A stretch of DNA of 64,000 nt from an uncultured Lachnospiraceae bacterium (lineage in GTDB: Bacteria; Bacillota; Clostridia; Lachnospirales; Lachnospiraceae): contig CAMWPB010000012.1 in assembly GCA_947176065.1 (NCBI GenBank), forward strand, positions 1 to 64,000. The letters are read 5' to 3'. Below, one piece after another: positions 6,980-16,367 of the stretch (the first letter of the stretch is position 1; each line of letters starts with the position of its first letter). A program made the position numbers and the translations under genes. The notes beneath the pieces were generated by a model, which searched no databases, had not been told where the DNA came from, and saw only the letters and a program-made list of their open reading frames with translations.

Positions 6980-9178
6980 TTGGTTTTCAATCGGAAAGCG
7001 ATGAATCTGATATTTAGAACGGTTTTGGCTATGTCCCTGTCTGGCGCCTTGCTTATTCTGCTGTTGTTTTTCGGCAGGGTGGTTCTGAAAAACAGACTCA
7101 GCAGACAGTGGCAGTATTATATCTGGCTAATTGTCCTGATACGGCTTTGGATTCCCTTTGGGCCGGAGGCGAGTCTGATGGGGCGGGTAGATCAGGCAGC
7201 GGGCAGTATGATTGCGCAGATGATGCAGGAGGTGCACCCGGCAGGGCAGAATGGCGGGCAGGATTCCGAGGGGGAAGGCGTACAGAATCCAGGGCAAAGT
7301 TCCGGGCTGGATGAGCAGCAAAATACCGCGCAAAGCGTCAGCCGGAGCGCTTCACAGAGGCCTTCACAATTTGCGGCAGAAAAGCCGGAAAAGTCCGTCA
7401 CGGAAAACGGCGCTTCCCTTTCGGAAGGGATGGCTTTGGCAGGCAAATATTTGTGGGTAATCTGGCTGACCGTGGCTTTGGGTATGCTGATCCGAAAAAT
7501 AAGCATGTATCAGAGTTATATAAGGTATGTGAGGGCAGGGGCGGAGCCAGTCAGCGATGTGGCGCTTCTGGACCGTCTTTCGGTGACAGCGCAGGAAATG
7601 GGGATCGGCAGGGCGATAGAGCTTTGCGTGAATCCGCATGTCGCATCACCGATGCTGGTCGGTTATTTTCATCCCTGCATCGTGCTGCCGTGCGCGGATG
7701 TGCAGGAAAGAAAGTTCTGTTATATGGCGATGCATGAGCTGACACATTATAAGCGGCGGGATATCTTTTATAAATGGCTGGTGCAGCTTACGGTGTGCCT
7801 GCACTGGTTCAATCCGTTTGTCTATTGGATGAGACGGGAGATGGAAAGAGCATGTGAGTTTGCCTGTGATGAGGCGGTGGTTATAAAAATGGGGCACGGT
7901 CATGCGGCGGATTACGGGGAGACGCTGCTTGACGCCATGGCGGCAGCCGGAACATACAGTGAGCCTCTTGCGGCCGTTACCATGAGTGCCAACAAGGAAT
8001 TGTTGAGAGAAAGGCTGGGTGCGATTATGAGCTGTAAGAAGAAAACGAAGAGGATGGGAATGATAACGGCAGGACTGACGGTGTGTATCGTCTTGGCTGC
8101 GTTTTTCCTGGGTGTATACCCGGCTGCCGCGGCGGAGACAAAAAACGCTGAAACCGAAGCACTGTCTGTATCGGATAAGACAATGGGAACGGATTATGAC
8201 GACAGAACTTTGGTGCGGGAGACATCGGGCGACGCGGGAGAGAAGAATGTAGGGAAGGAAATCCCGGTACAGGAAAAGTCGGCAGGCACGAGTGATGAGG
8301 CGGCAACGGATGCCGAAAAATATTACAGGGGGCGCAGCCTGCCTCAGTTTTACATCGCATTTTGCAGGCTGAATGAAAAGGAACAGGAGGCCTGGCTTGA
8401 CAGGATTTATGCGGATGACGCGACACAGTTCTTTTCTGTCAGCGTAAAGGCGCTTGATGCGGACAGCCCACTGATTCAATCCTTTGCGGAGAAATGTTAT
8501 GCGGACGGCAGCATTGCTTTTTTCTCTATTCTGGTGGAAGTGATGGATAAGGAGACGCTGGAGGGATGGCTGGATCGGTCGCTGGCGGATCAGAAGTTAA
8601 ATTTCCAGTCGATGCTCTATGATAAGTTGGACATGGACGAAGAGTGGGATGAAGTGGAAAAGGCATTGGAAGAGGAACAGCTTGCACAGTACCAGGCAGT
8701 TGGTGTTACGAAAAACGGAAAGAACTATTATTATCAGGGACAGCTTGTCAATATCTTTCTGGATATCCACAGGCCGAATCGGTCTTTCTATACGTTGAGC
8801 ATGAATCCGGCGGGGACGGTCAATGTGAAGATCATCCGCGCGCAGGACGGGCAGATCACAGGCGCGGCATACTTGACGGAGGCGGAAATAGAAGAATTGT
8901 TCGGGGATATGGAAGAGGATGTGAATGCGGAGGCAGATGAGGAGGCTGAGGCATTCCCGCAGGAGATGACCGTGGCAATGCCTGTATGCAAACTCAGGGA
9001 GGGCGCCGGTGGGGAGATGGTAGTTGGTCTGATTGGAGAGGGAGAAACTGTCACCGTTCTGGGAAAGGAAGAGGGAGAAGACGGGCAGATGTGGTATCTT
9101 CTGGACAGGGAGTCGCTTTCGGAGCAGCCGGACGATTCGGTGAAGGTGTGTTATATCCGGGCGGATCTGCTGAAATAG
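6980..9178 (+). CDS. BlaR1/MecR1-like M56 membrane metallopeptidase with C-terminal SH3-like domain
   Basis: 732 residues from TTG 6980; ATG 7001 (MNLIFRTVLAMSLSG) is an equally good start, since both have weak ribosome sites. Two N-terminal helices, a low-complexity Q/S/G-rich loop (about 80-145), further helices, and a zinc motif HELTH at residues 252-256 followed by the ERACEFACDEAV block define the M56 family. A helix near 360-375 leads outside. The extracellular part lacks the penicillin-binding SxxK/SxN sensor domain of true BlaR1; instead it has a helical region and a terminal SH3b-like module (about 665-731, VCKLREGAG...GEGETVTVLG). It should sense an envelope signal and cleave the BlaI partner. 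Confidence 0.87.
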   Translation: MVFNRKAMNLIFRTVLAMSLSGALLILLLFFGRVVLKNRLSRQWQYYIWLIVLIRLWIPFGPEASLMGRVDQAAGSMIAQMMQEVHPAGQNGGQDSEGEGVQNPGQSSGLDEQQNTAQSVSRSASQRPSQFAAEKPEKSVTENGASLSEGMALAGKYLWVIWLTVALGMLIRKISMYQSYIRYVRAGAEPVSDVALLDRLSVTAQEMGIGRAIELCVNPHVASPMLVGYFHPCIVLPCADVQERKFCYMAMHELTHYKRRDIFYKWLVQLTVCLHWFNPFVYWMRREMERACEFACDEAVVIKMGHGHAADYGETLLDAMAAAGTYSEPLAAVTMSANKELLRERLGAIMSCKKKTKRMGMITAGLTVCIVLAAFFLGVYPAAAAETKNAETEALSVSDKTMGTDYDDRTLVRETSGDAGEKNVGKEIPVQEKSAGTSDEAATDAEKYYRGRSLPQFYIAFCRLNEKEQEAWLDRIYADDATQFFSVSVKALDADSPLIQSFAEKCYADGSIAFFSILVEVMDKETLEGWLDRSLADQKLNFQSMLYDKLDMDEEWDEVEKALEEEQLAQYQAVGVTKNGKNYYYQGQLVNIFLDIHRPNRSFYTLSMNPAGTVNVKIIRAQDGQITGAAYLTEAEIEELFGDMEEDVNAEADEEAEAFPQEMTVAMPVCKLREGAGGEMVVGLIGEGETVTVLGKEEGEDGQMWYLLDRESLSEQPDDSVKVCYIRADLLK

Positions 9179-9209
9179 ATTTGATTGAAAATCGAAATCT
9201 GCATATACC

Positions 9210-9585
9210 ATGAAAGTGAACAGAGAATTTTTGCGGCGTGTCCCGATCAACCGCTTTCATATTGTCATATTCCGCGCGATCCATGAGGGAAAATGGATAA
9301 GCATTGAATACCATAACAAACAGGAACAGAATACAAAATATTGGATCGGTATTCGCAATTATAGAAGGCTCTTATTATCCTGTCAATGAGAAGTTGGTTA
9401 AGGATATCTACCTGAATCCACATAAATACAACACCATTTTTGACAATACCGCGAATTTGAAGATACTCGGGTATCTTGACCACGACCAGATCAGGGGCGA
9501 GCTGTACCAGCTCAACGCGGAACAGTATGTGACGGCAGGGTCGGAGCCGCTTTTTAGAGATTATTTAGAGATAAGCCCATTATAA
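9210..9585 (+). pseudogene. Broken WYL-like protein gene (internal deletion and frameshift)
   Basis: From ATG 9210 a frame reads MKVNREFLRRVPINRF, then FRAIHEGKWISIEYHNK and KYWIGIRN, a typical start of a WYL-like regulatory module, and stops at 9387-9389. The sequence continues sensibly in the next frame (about 9360-9585: EGSYYPVNEKLVKDIYLNPHKYN ... GSEPLFRDYLEISPL). The two halves look like the beginning and a later part of one protein joined by a deletion with a shift of frame near 9350-9370. The parent family is inferred from the WYL-like strand pattern only. It fills most of the gap between the BlaR1-like gene and the lipoprotein at 9640. Confidence 0.55.
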
Positions 9586-9639
9586 TGTTATCCAGAGGCT
9601 GCTCGAAAATAGGGGCTCTTACAGAGAGGAGTTTTAAAC

Positions 9640-11994
9640 ATGAAAGCGGAAAAGAAGGTATGGGCTTTTGTATTCTCCGTCTGCATGCTTGCCATAGCAC
9701 TTGGCGGATGCGGAAGTCATGGCGATTTATCAGATCATACGGGGAAAAACCAGATTGAGAATGGCGGGAACGCGGATGGCACGGACGCTTTATCAGAAAG
9801 TACGGTGATGGGACGCTATGTGGAGACGGCTACCGATTTATCAGGCAGTATCGGTTTTGTATCCGATATTTTTAAGCTGGAGGACGGGAGCCTTATTATT
9901 GCCGATACGGAAAAAGATTTCCTGATGATGAAAGAGGGCGGTGAAGCATGGGAGACGGATGCAAGAAGCTGGAAAACGCGGATGCAGGAGGAGAGCAGCA
10001 TCAGATCGCTTGCCGTAGGAAAGGATAATACGGTCGGCGTTATTTATGATACGGCAGCCCAGAGCCCGCTTGCGGAAGATTACAACCCTTTTGAGGAAAA
10101 TCTGGAGGTGATGGTCGTCAGGGCTGACGGTACACAGGTGTCGGTCGAAATGGCAGGATTGGAGGAGGAGACGCCATATCGGATATGGATATCGGATACG
10201 GGCAGAATTTTTGTCAGTACATTCGGTCCGAATCCCGGTTTGTATGAGATAGAGGAAGACGGCAGCAGTGACAGACTTCTTACACTGGAATCAGCCACCT
10301 CATTGATCAGATTTCAGAATCAACTGATGATTTTTGACAGATTGGATGGTGACGGCCTGACGATCTATGATATGGAGCAGGAGCAGTATATCGAAGACGA
10401 GGTTCTGCATGATTTTGTAGAAGAAAATTATAAGGACAGATCCGGCAACGGCGGCTCATTCTATGATTTATACTTTTTCATGGGAGAGGAAAATGTGCTG
10501 TATCTTGCCGGGAAAAAAGGACTGCACCGCCATGTCATCGGCGGCAATGCGATAGAGCAGATTATAGACGGAAATCTTAGCTCTCTGGGCAATCCTTCCT
10601 ATCAACTGCGCGGTATGTCAATGGTTGGCGACAGTGAGTTTATGGCGCTGTTTTCTAACGGCAGAGCGGTTCGGTATACCTATAATCCGGACATTCCAAC
10701 GGTTCCGGGAGAGAAACTGAGGGTTTACAGCTTAAGGGATAACAGCACGGTAAGACAGGCAGTGAACTTGTACCAGACGGCTTATCCGGATGTCTATATA
10801 GAATATGAGGTCGGAACAGAGACCGACAGCTCTGTGACAAGGGAGGACACATTAAAAAATCTGAATATGAAGCTGCTTGCCGGAGACGGGCCGGATGTTC
10901 TGATTCTGGATCATATGCCTGTGGACTCTTATATAGAAAAGGGCCTTCTGGCGGATTTAAGTCCCGTTATGGAAACCCTGAGCGGAGAAAACGCGCTGTT
11001 TGAGAATATTGTATCGGCGTTTCGGACGGAGGAGGGGATCTATATGATGCCCTGCGAGATACAGCTTCCGGTGGCATTCGGTAAGAAGGAGTATACGCAG
11101 GGGATGACAGATTTGGAAGGGATTGCCGATACGATGGAGCGTCTGCGGGAAAATGTTCCGGAGAAAAACTTATACGGTTTCTGTACGAAAAAGAGCATTA
11201 TGAAATTATTTTCCATGATTTCCGTACCTGATTGGACAACAGAGAAGGGCGAAATCAATGAGGAAGGACTGAGCGGTTATCTCGTAAATGTAAAGAGAAT
11301 TTATGATGCGCAGATGCAGGGACTGGCAAAGGAGGACATCGAAAGGTATTATGATTTAAGCGAGTCCTATCGGGAAAGATACGTTTATAGCCTGGATGAC
11401 AGCGCTGAAATGATAAGAACGGGAGTCGACTATGTGGATTTTGTTGTGGGAGACCGGCAGTTTCTGTACGGTACATTGGGCGGAGACTTTACTTATGCAG
11501 CATTGTATGCCGTGCAGCAGATGGAGGAATATGAAGACTGTGAAACCGTATTGATGAAGCCGGAGATTTTTTATCCACAGACGCTGACAGGCATCAGCGC
11601 CGTTTCCGAACATAATGAGCAGGCACAGAGTTTCTTACGTTTCCTGCTTGGAAAAGAAAACCAGTCCTCACTTTTTATGGGATTTTCGGTGAATCGGTCC
11701 GCATTTGATACGATTCGGGAAACGGCAAAAGAGACGGGCGATGAGGTGTATATCGATATGGGCGTGATGGACGAGAATGGGAAAGTCTATGCGATCACAG
11801 GCGGTTTCCCCGGCGAAAAAGAGATTCAGCGTTTGCAGAACTGGATGGAATCGGTAAGCGTTCCTTATATAGAGGATGACTTATTGGAAGAAGCCGTATA
11901 CGAGGAAGGGGCTTTGTATCTGGAGGGGACGCAGAGTCTGGAAAACACGCTTGAGAGGATTGAAAAGAGGGTAGCCTTATATATGGCGGAATAA
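9640..11994 (+). CDS. Large lipoprotein with C-terminal extracellular solute-binding domain
   Basis: 784 residues. The N-terminus is a lipoprotein signal (hydrophobic stretch then LGGCGS, lipid-modified Cys about residue 24). The first half (about 60-350) reads as repeated short beta strands, a propeller-like domain (GFVSDIFKLEDGSLIIADTEKD). From about 360 (GEKLRVYSLRDNSTVRQAVNLYQTAYPDVYIEYEVG) it is a type 1 solute-binding protein of the carbohydrate class (SBP_bac_1), ending about 690. It should sit on the outer face of the membrane. No permease lies nearby, so it may serve a transporter elsewhere or act as a sensor. Ends 4 bases before the convergent YolD gene, with no terminator visible between. 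Confidence 0.78.
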   Translation: MKAEKKVWAFVFSVCMLAIALGGCGSHGDLSDHTGKNQIENGGNADGTDALSESTVMGRYVETATDLSGSIGFVSDIFKLEDGSLIIADTEKDFLMMKEGGEAWETDARSWKTRMQEESSIRSLAVGKDNTVGVIYDTAAQSPLAEDYNPFEENLEVMVVRADGTQVSVEMAGLEEETPYRIWISDTGRIFVSTFGPNPGLYEIEEDGSSDRLLTLESATSLIRFQNQLMIFDRLDGDGLTIYDMEQEQYIEDEVLHDFVEENYKDRSGNGGSFYDLYFFMGEENVLYLAGKKGLHRHVIGGNAIEQIIDGNLSSLGNPSYQLRGMSMVGDSEFMALFSNGRAVRYTYNPDIPTVPGEKLRVYSLRDNSTVRQAVNLYQTAYPDVYIEYEVGTETDSSVTREDTLKNLNMKLLAGDGPDVLILDHMPVDSYIEKGLLADLSPVMETLSGENALFENIVSAFRTEEGIYMMPCEIQLPVAFGKKEYTQGMTDLEGIADTMERLRENVPEKNLYGFCTKKSIMKLFSMISVPDWTTEKGEINEEGLSGYLVNVKRIYDAQMQGLAKEDIERYYDLSESYRERYVYSLDDSAEMIRTGVDYVDFVVGDRQFLYGTLGGDFTYAALYAVQQMEEYEDCETVLMKPEIFYPQTLTGISAVSEHNEQAQSFLRFLLGKENQSSLFMGFSVNRSAFDTIRETAKETGDEVYIDMGVMDENGKVYAITGGFPGEKEIQRLQNWMESVSVPYIEDDLLEEAVYEEGALYLEGTQSLENTLERIEKRVALYMAE

Positions 11995-11998
11995 CTTT

Positions 11999-12328
11999 TC
12001 ACGTCTCCACCTGCAGAATATCCTCAAACCGGATTTTCGTGTTCACAATCTGCAATAACCGGCTGGTTTCGTCGAGACGGGCGACCAGACCGGTTATTTT
12101 GATGTATTCCCCATTTTGAAAATAGACCACAGCCGCCATTTTTCCCTTGGCGAGCCGGTGCATCTGTCTGTCCAGTTCTTCTTCCATTTCCGGGGACAGC
12201 TCGATCTTCGGGACAAGGATTTTCTCCTTCTTCGCAAGGGCGTCCGGCAGTCCCCTCAATGCAGCAAAGGGCATGAACTGCTTGGCTCTCTCCTCTATGG
12301 GCATTTTGTTAATAGATTTACTCGCCAC
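11999..12328 (-). CDS. YolD-like family protein
   Basis: 109 residues, with the signature of the YolD family (PF08863): an N-terminal RAKQFMPFAALRGLPDALAKKE segment, then an acidic helix and the strand pair AAVVYFQNGEYIKITGLVARLDETSRLLQI. YolD proteins regularly accompany Y-family (UmuC/UvrX-like) polymerases and are thought to act as UmuD-like accessory factors. The start overlaps the end of the polymerase gene by 11 bases, so it is the second gene of an SOS operon. Confidence 0.88.
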   Translation of the reverse strand: MASKSINKMPIEERAKQFMPFAALRGLPDALAKKEKILVPKIELSPEMEEELDRQMHRLAKGKMAAVVYFQNGEYIKITGLVARLDETSRLLQIVNTKIRFEDILQVET

Positions 12329-13580
12329 TTCTATGTCCTCCGATCTGGTGATTCCGCTCTCTGGTGGTGGCGCCCTCCTCCAGATTCATCCCCTTCAGGA
12401 TGGCGTCCTTGCCAAATTTATGCTTGATGCTGATCACGGCCTCCTGTACTTTGCGGTTCTTCTCAAGTTCCCCGGCGTCCACGAAGAAATTGTACTGATG
12501 GTATTCCTCCGGCATCACATGATTGCATGTCAGGTTGATACGGTGGATCGGCCACTCGGGATTGACGATTTTTTCATAGAGGGCTGTCACCGCGGGAATC
12601 AGCAGGAGGTCTGAATTGGTGTCTGTCTGTAAATCAGTTGTGCCGTGGGCGGACGTCGCATTCATGCGGTTGGAATAGCCTACGTGGAGCGTGACGGAGC
12701 GGGTGACCAGATTCTTTTCCACCAGATCCAGACACAGGAGATCCATCATCTCCTTGACAATGAGCAGCCCCTTGTCAAAGGGATAGTCGCAGCCCAGCAC
12801 CTGCCCGCTGGTGAGACAGTTGGTGCGGGGACGGTAGTTTTTGATGTCGGCGATGGTGACGGGCTCTCTGCCCCATGCGTGGTCGATCAGCAGCTCCGCA
12901 TCTATTCCGAACAGCTTATACAGAAGATTTTCGTCTGCGGCGGCGATATCTCCCATGGTGCGGATGCCGAAGGTCTCAAGCCGTCTGGCTGTGCCTGCGC
13001 CCACGCGCCAGAAGTCTGTGAGGGGCTTGTGGGACCAGAGGGTTTTCCGATAGCTTTCCTCCGTCAGCTCGCCGATAAAGTCAGCGGCGTGTTTGGCGGT
13101 GATATCAAGAGCGACCTTCGCCAGATACAGGTTGGAGCCGACGCCGCAGGAGGCGCGGATGCCCGTCTGCTCATAGATATCCTGCATAATCTGAAAGCCA
13201 AGCTGTCTGGCGGAGAGCCGGTAGAGCGTGAGATAATCCGTCACATCCATAAAGGCCTCGTCGATGGAGTAGACGTGGATGTCCTCTTTTGATATATATT
13301 TCAGATAGATGGCATAAATATCTGCGGAGACGTCCACATACCGCTGCATACGGGGAGGCGCCACGATATATTTTACAGCCTGCGGGATTTCGAATATGCG
13401 GCATCGGTTTTTGATCCCCAGCGCTTTCATGGCGGGGGTGATGGCAAGACAGATGGTCTTTTCCGTCCGTGCAGGGTCGGCCACCACCAGATTGGTGGTC
13501 ATGGGGTCCAGACCCCGCTCTACACATTCAACCGAGGCGTAGAAAGATTTTAAGTCGATGCAGAGGTAGATACGGCTCAT
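12318..13580 (-). CDS. Y-family translesion DNA polymerase (UmuC/UvrX/Pol IV type)
   Basis: 420 residues. The catalytic start IYLCIDLKSFYASVECVERGLDP, the CGVGSNLYLAKVALDITAKHAAD palm segment and the SIDEAFMD acidic motif are those of IMS-family lesion-bypass polymerases; the middle helix-hairpin-helix and the C-terminal little-finger region follow. The region around RTEKTICLAITPAMKALGIKNRCRIFEIP resembles the Gram-positive UvrX/ImpB group rather than canonical DinB. It copies past DNA damage, with mutations. Operon with the YolD gene downstream, and the promoter carries a LexA box. Confidence 0.9.
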   Translation of the reverse strand: MSRIYLCIDLKSFYASVECVERGLDPMTTNLVVADPARTEKTICLAITPAMKALGIKNRCRIFEIPQAVKYIVAPPRMQRYVDVSADIYAIYLKYISKEDIHVYSIDEAFMDVTDYLTLYRLSARQLGFQIMQDIYEQTGIRASCGVGSNLYLAKVALDITAKHAADFIGELTEESYRKTLWSHKPLTDFWRVGAGTARRLETFGIRTMGDIAAADENLLYKLFGIDAELLIDHAWGREPVTIADIKNYRPRTNCLTSGQVLGCDYPFDKGLLIVKEMMDLLCLDLVEKNLVTRSVTLHVGYSNRMNATSAHGTTDLQTDTNSDLLLIPAVTALYEKIVNPEWPIHRINLTCNHVMPEEYHQYNFFVDAGELEKNRKVQEAVISIKHKFGKDAILKGMNLEEGATTRERNHQIGGHRSGE

Positions 13581-13667
13581 GGAAATGTTCCTTTCCCAGA
13601 CTCCGCTGTGGGTTCGGAGTTGCTCCGGGATCCTGGCGGCTGTCCATAGTATATGCTTTATGGTTAT

Positions 13668-13696
13668 AGTATATCACTAGAACATATGTTTGGCAA
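13668..13696 (-). promoter_or_regulatory. SOS promoter with LexA box
   Basis: On the minus strand TTGCCA (13696-13691), 17 bases, TATACT (13673-13668) forms the promoter of the polymerase-YolD operon. The spacer contains AAACATATGTTC (13691-13680; plus strand GAACATATGTTT), matching the Firmicutes LexA consensus GAAC-N4-GTTY. A repressor there would shut the promoter until DNA damage. Confidence 0.85.
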
Positions 13697-13833
13697 TAAA
13701 AAAAAGAAATGACAGAGAAAAGTTGTGTATGAGGATGGAGGGAGAAAGAGGGGGGACATCGTCAGAAAAAAAAGAGGACAAAAACGTAAAATAGTGTTAG
13801 AATACCTTTATACATATGAAGGGGTAAACGGAC

Positions 13834-15105
13834 ATGAGTGTTATCAGCAGTAAGGATGTCTATCAAATCATCCGAAAAACTCTCGGCATCATCAATAATA
13901 AGATCATGAATCACGGGGAAATCACGGGATATATCTTATATAAGATGATGGAGTATGAGAATACTTACACCGATCAGAACTACACGGAACAGGAGCTGGT
14001 GGATTACACCATGCTCGGTATTCTGCATGACATTGGGCTTTATAAAGAGGAAAATGTCAAGAAGGTGACGGATTTTGAGACGAAGAATCTCTGGCCGCAC
14101 TCGATCTATGGGTTTCTCTTTTTGAAGTACCTGTCGCCTATAGGGGACAGGGCGGAGGTCATACTTTATCATCATCTGGACTACAACCGTTACGGCATGA
14201 TACAGAGCCGTTATCTGCATGTGACCGAGCTGCTGAATCTGGCGGATAAGATGGATACGGTTCTGCATCTGAAGGAGGAGCATCTGGAGCCGGATTATTT
14301 TTCAAAGTACCGCAATATCAAATTTTCCGGCGCGGCGATGGATCTTTTCCAGAAGGCGGAGAAGTGCTATGGAATTACGGAAAATCTGGTGAACGGCAAA
14401 TACCGTGAGGAGCTGGATGTGCTTTTGGCGAAGCGGGCCTTTTCCGAGCAGTACAAGAAAGGCTTTTTGGAAATGCTGGTCTACACCATTGATTTTCGAA
14501 GCGAGCATACGGTGATCCATACGCTGGCGACGGTGAACTTCGCGGAACAGCTCGGCAGGCTTTCCCGTGTCTCGGGAAAGGATCTCAGAGATCTCCACTA
14601 CGGCGCGCTGCTTCATGATCTGGGAAAGATTGCGATTCCGTTACATATTCTGGAGTCCACAGGGCGGTTAAGTGACGAGGAAATGAAGGTGATGAAAGCC
14701 CATGTGCGGATCACGGAGATGATTCTGGAAGGCGTTGTGGACGACGATGTTTTGCAGATCGCGGTCAGACATCACGAGAAGCTGGACGGGACAGGCTATC
14801 ATAAGGGGCTTTCGGCTGCGGATCTGACTCTGCCCCAGCAGATCATTGCGGTGGCGGATATCCTGAGTGCACTCTACGGCAAGCGCAGTTACAAGGAGGC
14901 GTTCAGCAAGGAAAAAATTCTCGACATTATGAACGGTGATGCGGACAAGGGTAAGATAAACCGCAATGTGGTGACAACTCTTGAAAAAAATTATGACAGC
15001 ATCATCGCGGAGTTTGAGAAAGAGAAGGAAAACACCATCGGACTGTATCTGAAGATTAAGGAGCAGTATGCGATTATGATTGAGCGGTTTAAACGATTCG
15101 ACTAG
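13834..15105 (+). CDS. Tandem HD / HD-GYP phosphohydrolase
   Basis: 423 residues with two HD-superfamily domains. The first (about 1-180) has NHGEITGYILYKM and LHDIG (His65-Asp66). The second (about 210-400) is an HD-GYP: HTLATVNFAE, LHDLGKI at about 260-266, and HHEKLDGTGYHKGL at about 313-327, where the family's GYP reads GYH. Such proteins hydrolyse cyclic di-GMP or related signals. There is no receiver or membrane segment, so it should be cytosolic. Stands in front of the DUF362 gene with a 28-base gap. Confidence 0.87.
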   Translation: MSVISSKDVYQIIRKTLGIINNKIMNHGEITGYILYKMMEYENTYTDQNYTEQELVDYTMLGILHDIGLYKEENVKKVTDFETKNLWPHSIYGFLFLKYLSPIGDRAEVILYHHLDYNRYGMIQSRYLHVTELLNLADKMDTVLHLKEEHLEPDYFSKYRNIKFSGAAMDLFQKAEKCYGITENLVNGKYREELDVLLAKRAFSEQYKKGFLEMLVYTIDFRSEHTVIHTLATVNFAEQLGRLSRVSGKDLRDLHYGALLHDLGKIAIPLHILESTGRLSDEEMKVMKAHVRITEMILEGVVDDDVLQIAVRHHEKLDGTGYHKGLSAADLTLPQQIIAVADILSALYGKRSYKEAFSKEKILDIMNGDADKGKINRNVVTTLEKNYDSIIAEFEKEKENTIGLYLKIKEQYAIMIERFKRFD

Positions 15106-15133
15106 AGTGGAAAAAAGAGGAGGGATTACACAT

Positions 15134-16252
15134 ATGGATCAGGCAAAAGTATATTTTACATCCTTTAAAGCGACGGAGCACGAGAATTTACTCCAGAAAC
15201 TGCACCGTCTGATGAAGACGGCGGGGTTTGAGAGCATTGATTTTACGGACAAGTACACGGCCATCAAGATTCATTTCGGGGAGTACGGGAATCTGGCGTT
15301 TCTGCGCCCGAACTATGCGAGAGTGGTGGCGGATTATGTGAAGGAGCTGGGCGGCAGGCCTTACCTGACGGACTGCAATACGCTCTATGTGGGCAGCAGG
15401 AAAAATGCGCTGGATCATCTGGAGACGGCCTATGTAAACGGATTTTCTCCTTATCAGACAGGGTGTCACGTGATTATCGGCGACGGCCTCAAGGGGACGG
15501 ATGAAACGCTGGTTCCCATCGACGGGGAGTATGTGAAGGAGGCTAAAATCGGCCATGCGGTTATGGACGCGGATGTGTTTATTTCCCTGACCCACTTTAA
15601 GGGACATGAGATGGCGGGCTTTGGCGGTGCCCTGAAAAATATCGGCATGGGCTGCGGCTCCAGGGCAGGCAAGATGGAGCAGCACTGTGACGGGAAGCCG
15701 GAGGTGGATCAGTCCCTCTGCGTGGGTTGTGGGGCCTGCGACAGGATCTGCGCCCACGGCGCACCCCTCATCGGGAACGGCAAGGCGCACATTGACCATG
15801 ACAAGTGCGTGGGCTGCGGTCGTTGTCTTGCGGTTTGTCCCAAGGATGCGATTTCTGCAAGCTTTGAGGATTCCATCGCCATGCTAAATTATAAGATGGC
15901 GGAGTACGCATGGGCCGTATGCAAGGATAAGCCGTGCTTCCATGTATCTTTGATCTGTGATGTGTCGCCCAACTGTGACTGTCACGCGGAAAATGATATT
16001 CCGATTATTCCAAATGTGGGTATGCTGGCGTCCTTTGACCCGGTGGCGCTGGATCAGGCGTGTGCCGATCTGTGTAATAAGATGGCCCCGGTGGAGGAGA
16101 GCGTGCTGGGTGAGAACCTGCATAAGCACGGCAATGAGGCCGGACATGACCACTTCTTTATGACCCACCCGGATACGGAGTGGAAGTCCTGTATCGCCCA
16201 CGCGGTAAAGATCGGGCTGGGGACGGATCAGTATGAGCTGGTGACGATCTAA
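15134..16252 (+). CDS. DUF362 protein with two [4Fe-4S] ferredoxin motifs
   Basis: ATG 15134 follows AGAGGAGG; 372 residues. The N-terminal 190 residues are the DUF362 fold (YTAIKIHFGEYGNLAFLRP, then LTDCNTLYVGSRKNALDH and THFKGHEMAGFGGALKNIGMG). Then come two ferredoxin motifs: C-x2-C-x2-C-x3-C at LCVGCGACDRICA and a full one at KCVGCGRCLAVCPKDA. A C-terminal half with many Cys/His follows (CDVSPNCDCHAENDIP). These are electron-transfer or Fe-S handling proteins common in strict anaerobes; the reaction is not known. Probably transcribed with the HD-GYP gene upstream. Confidence 0.87.
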   Translation: MDQAKVYFTSFKATEHENLLQKLHRLMKTAGFESIDFTDKYTAIKIHFGEYGNLAFLRPNYARVVADYVKELGGRPYLTDCNTLYVGSRKNALDHLETAYVNGFSPYQTGCHVIIGDGLKGTDETLVPIDGEYVKEAKIGHAVMDADVFISLTHFKGHEMAGFGGALKNIGMGCGSRAGKMEQHCDGKPEVDQSLCVGCGACDRICAHGAPLIGNGKAHIDHDKCVGCGRCLAVCPKDAISASFEDSIAMLNYKMAEYAWAVCKDKPCFHVSLICDVSPNCDCHAENDIPIIPNVGMLASFDPVALDQACADLCNKMAPVEESVLGENLHKHGNEAGHDHFFMTHPDTEWKSCIAHAVKIGLGTDQYELVTI

Positions 16253-16303
16253 AAAACGACGGCAGTCTCAAACGGGAAACAAGGTATAGATACAGAAACG
16301 AAA

Positions 16304-16356
16304 GCAGCCTCCGGCAATCGGCAGATAAAGCCAATGCGCGGAGGCTGCTTCTGTTT
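16304..16356. terminator. Intrinsic terminator (bidirectional position)
   Basis: GCAGCCTCCG (16304-16313) pairs with CGGAGGCTGC (16339-16348), followed by TTCTGTTT. It lies between the convergent DUF362 gene and the rubredoxin/GltB-like gene. Confidence 0.7.
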
Positions 16357-16367
16357 AGATACATCCG

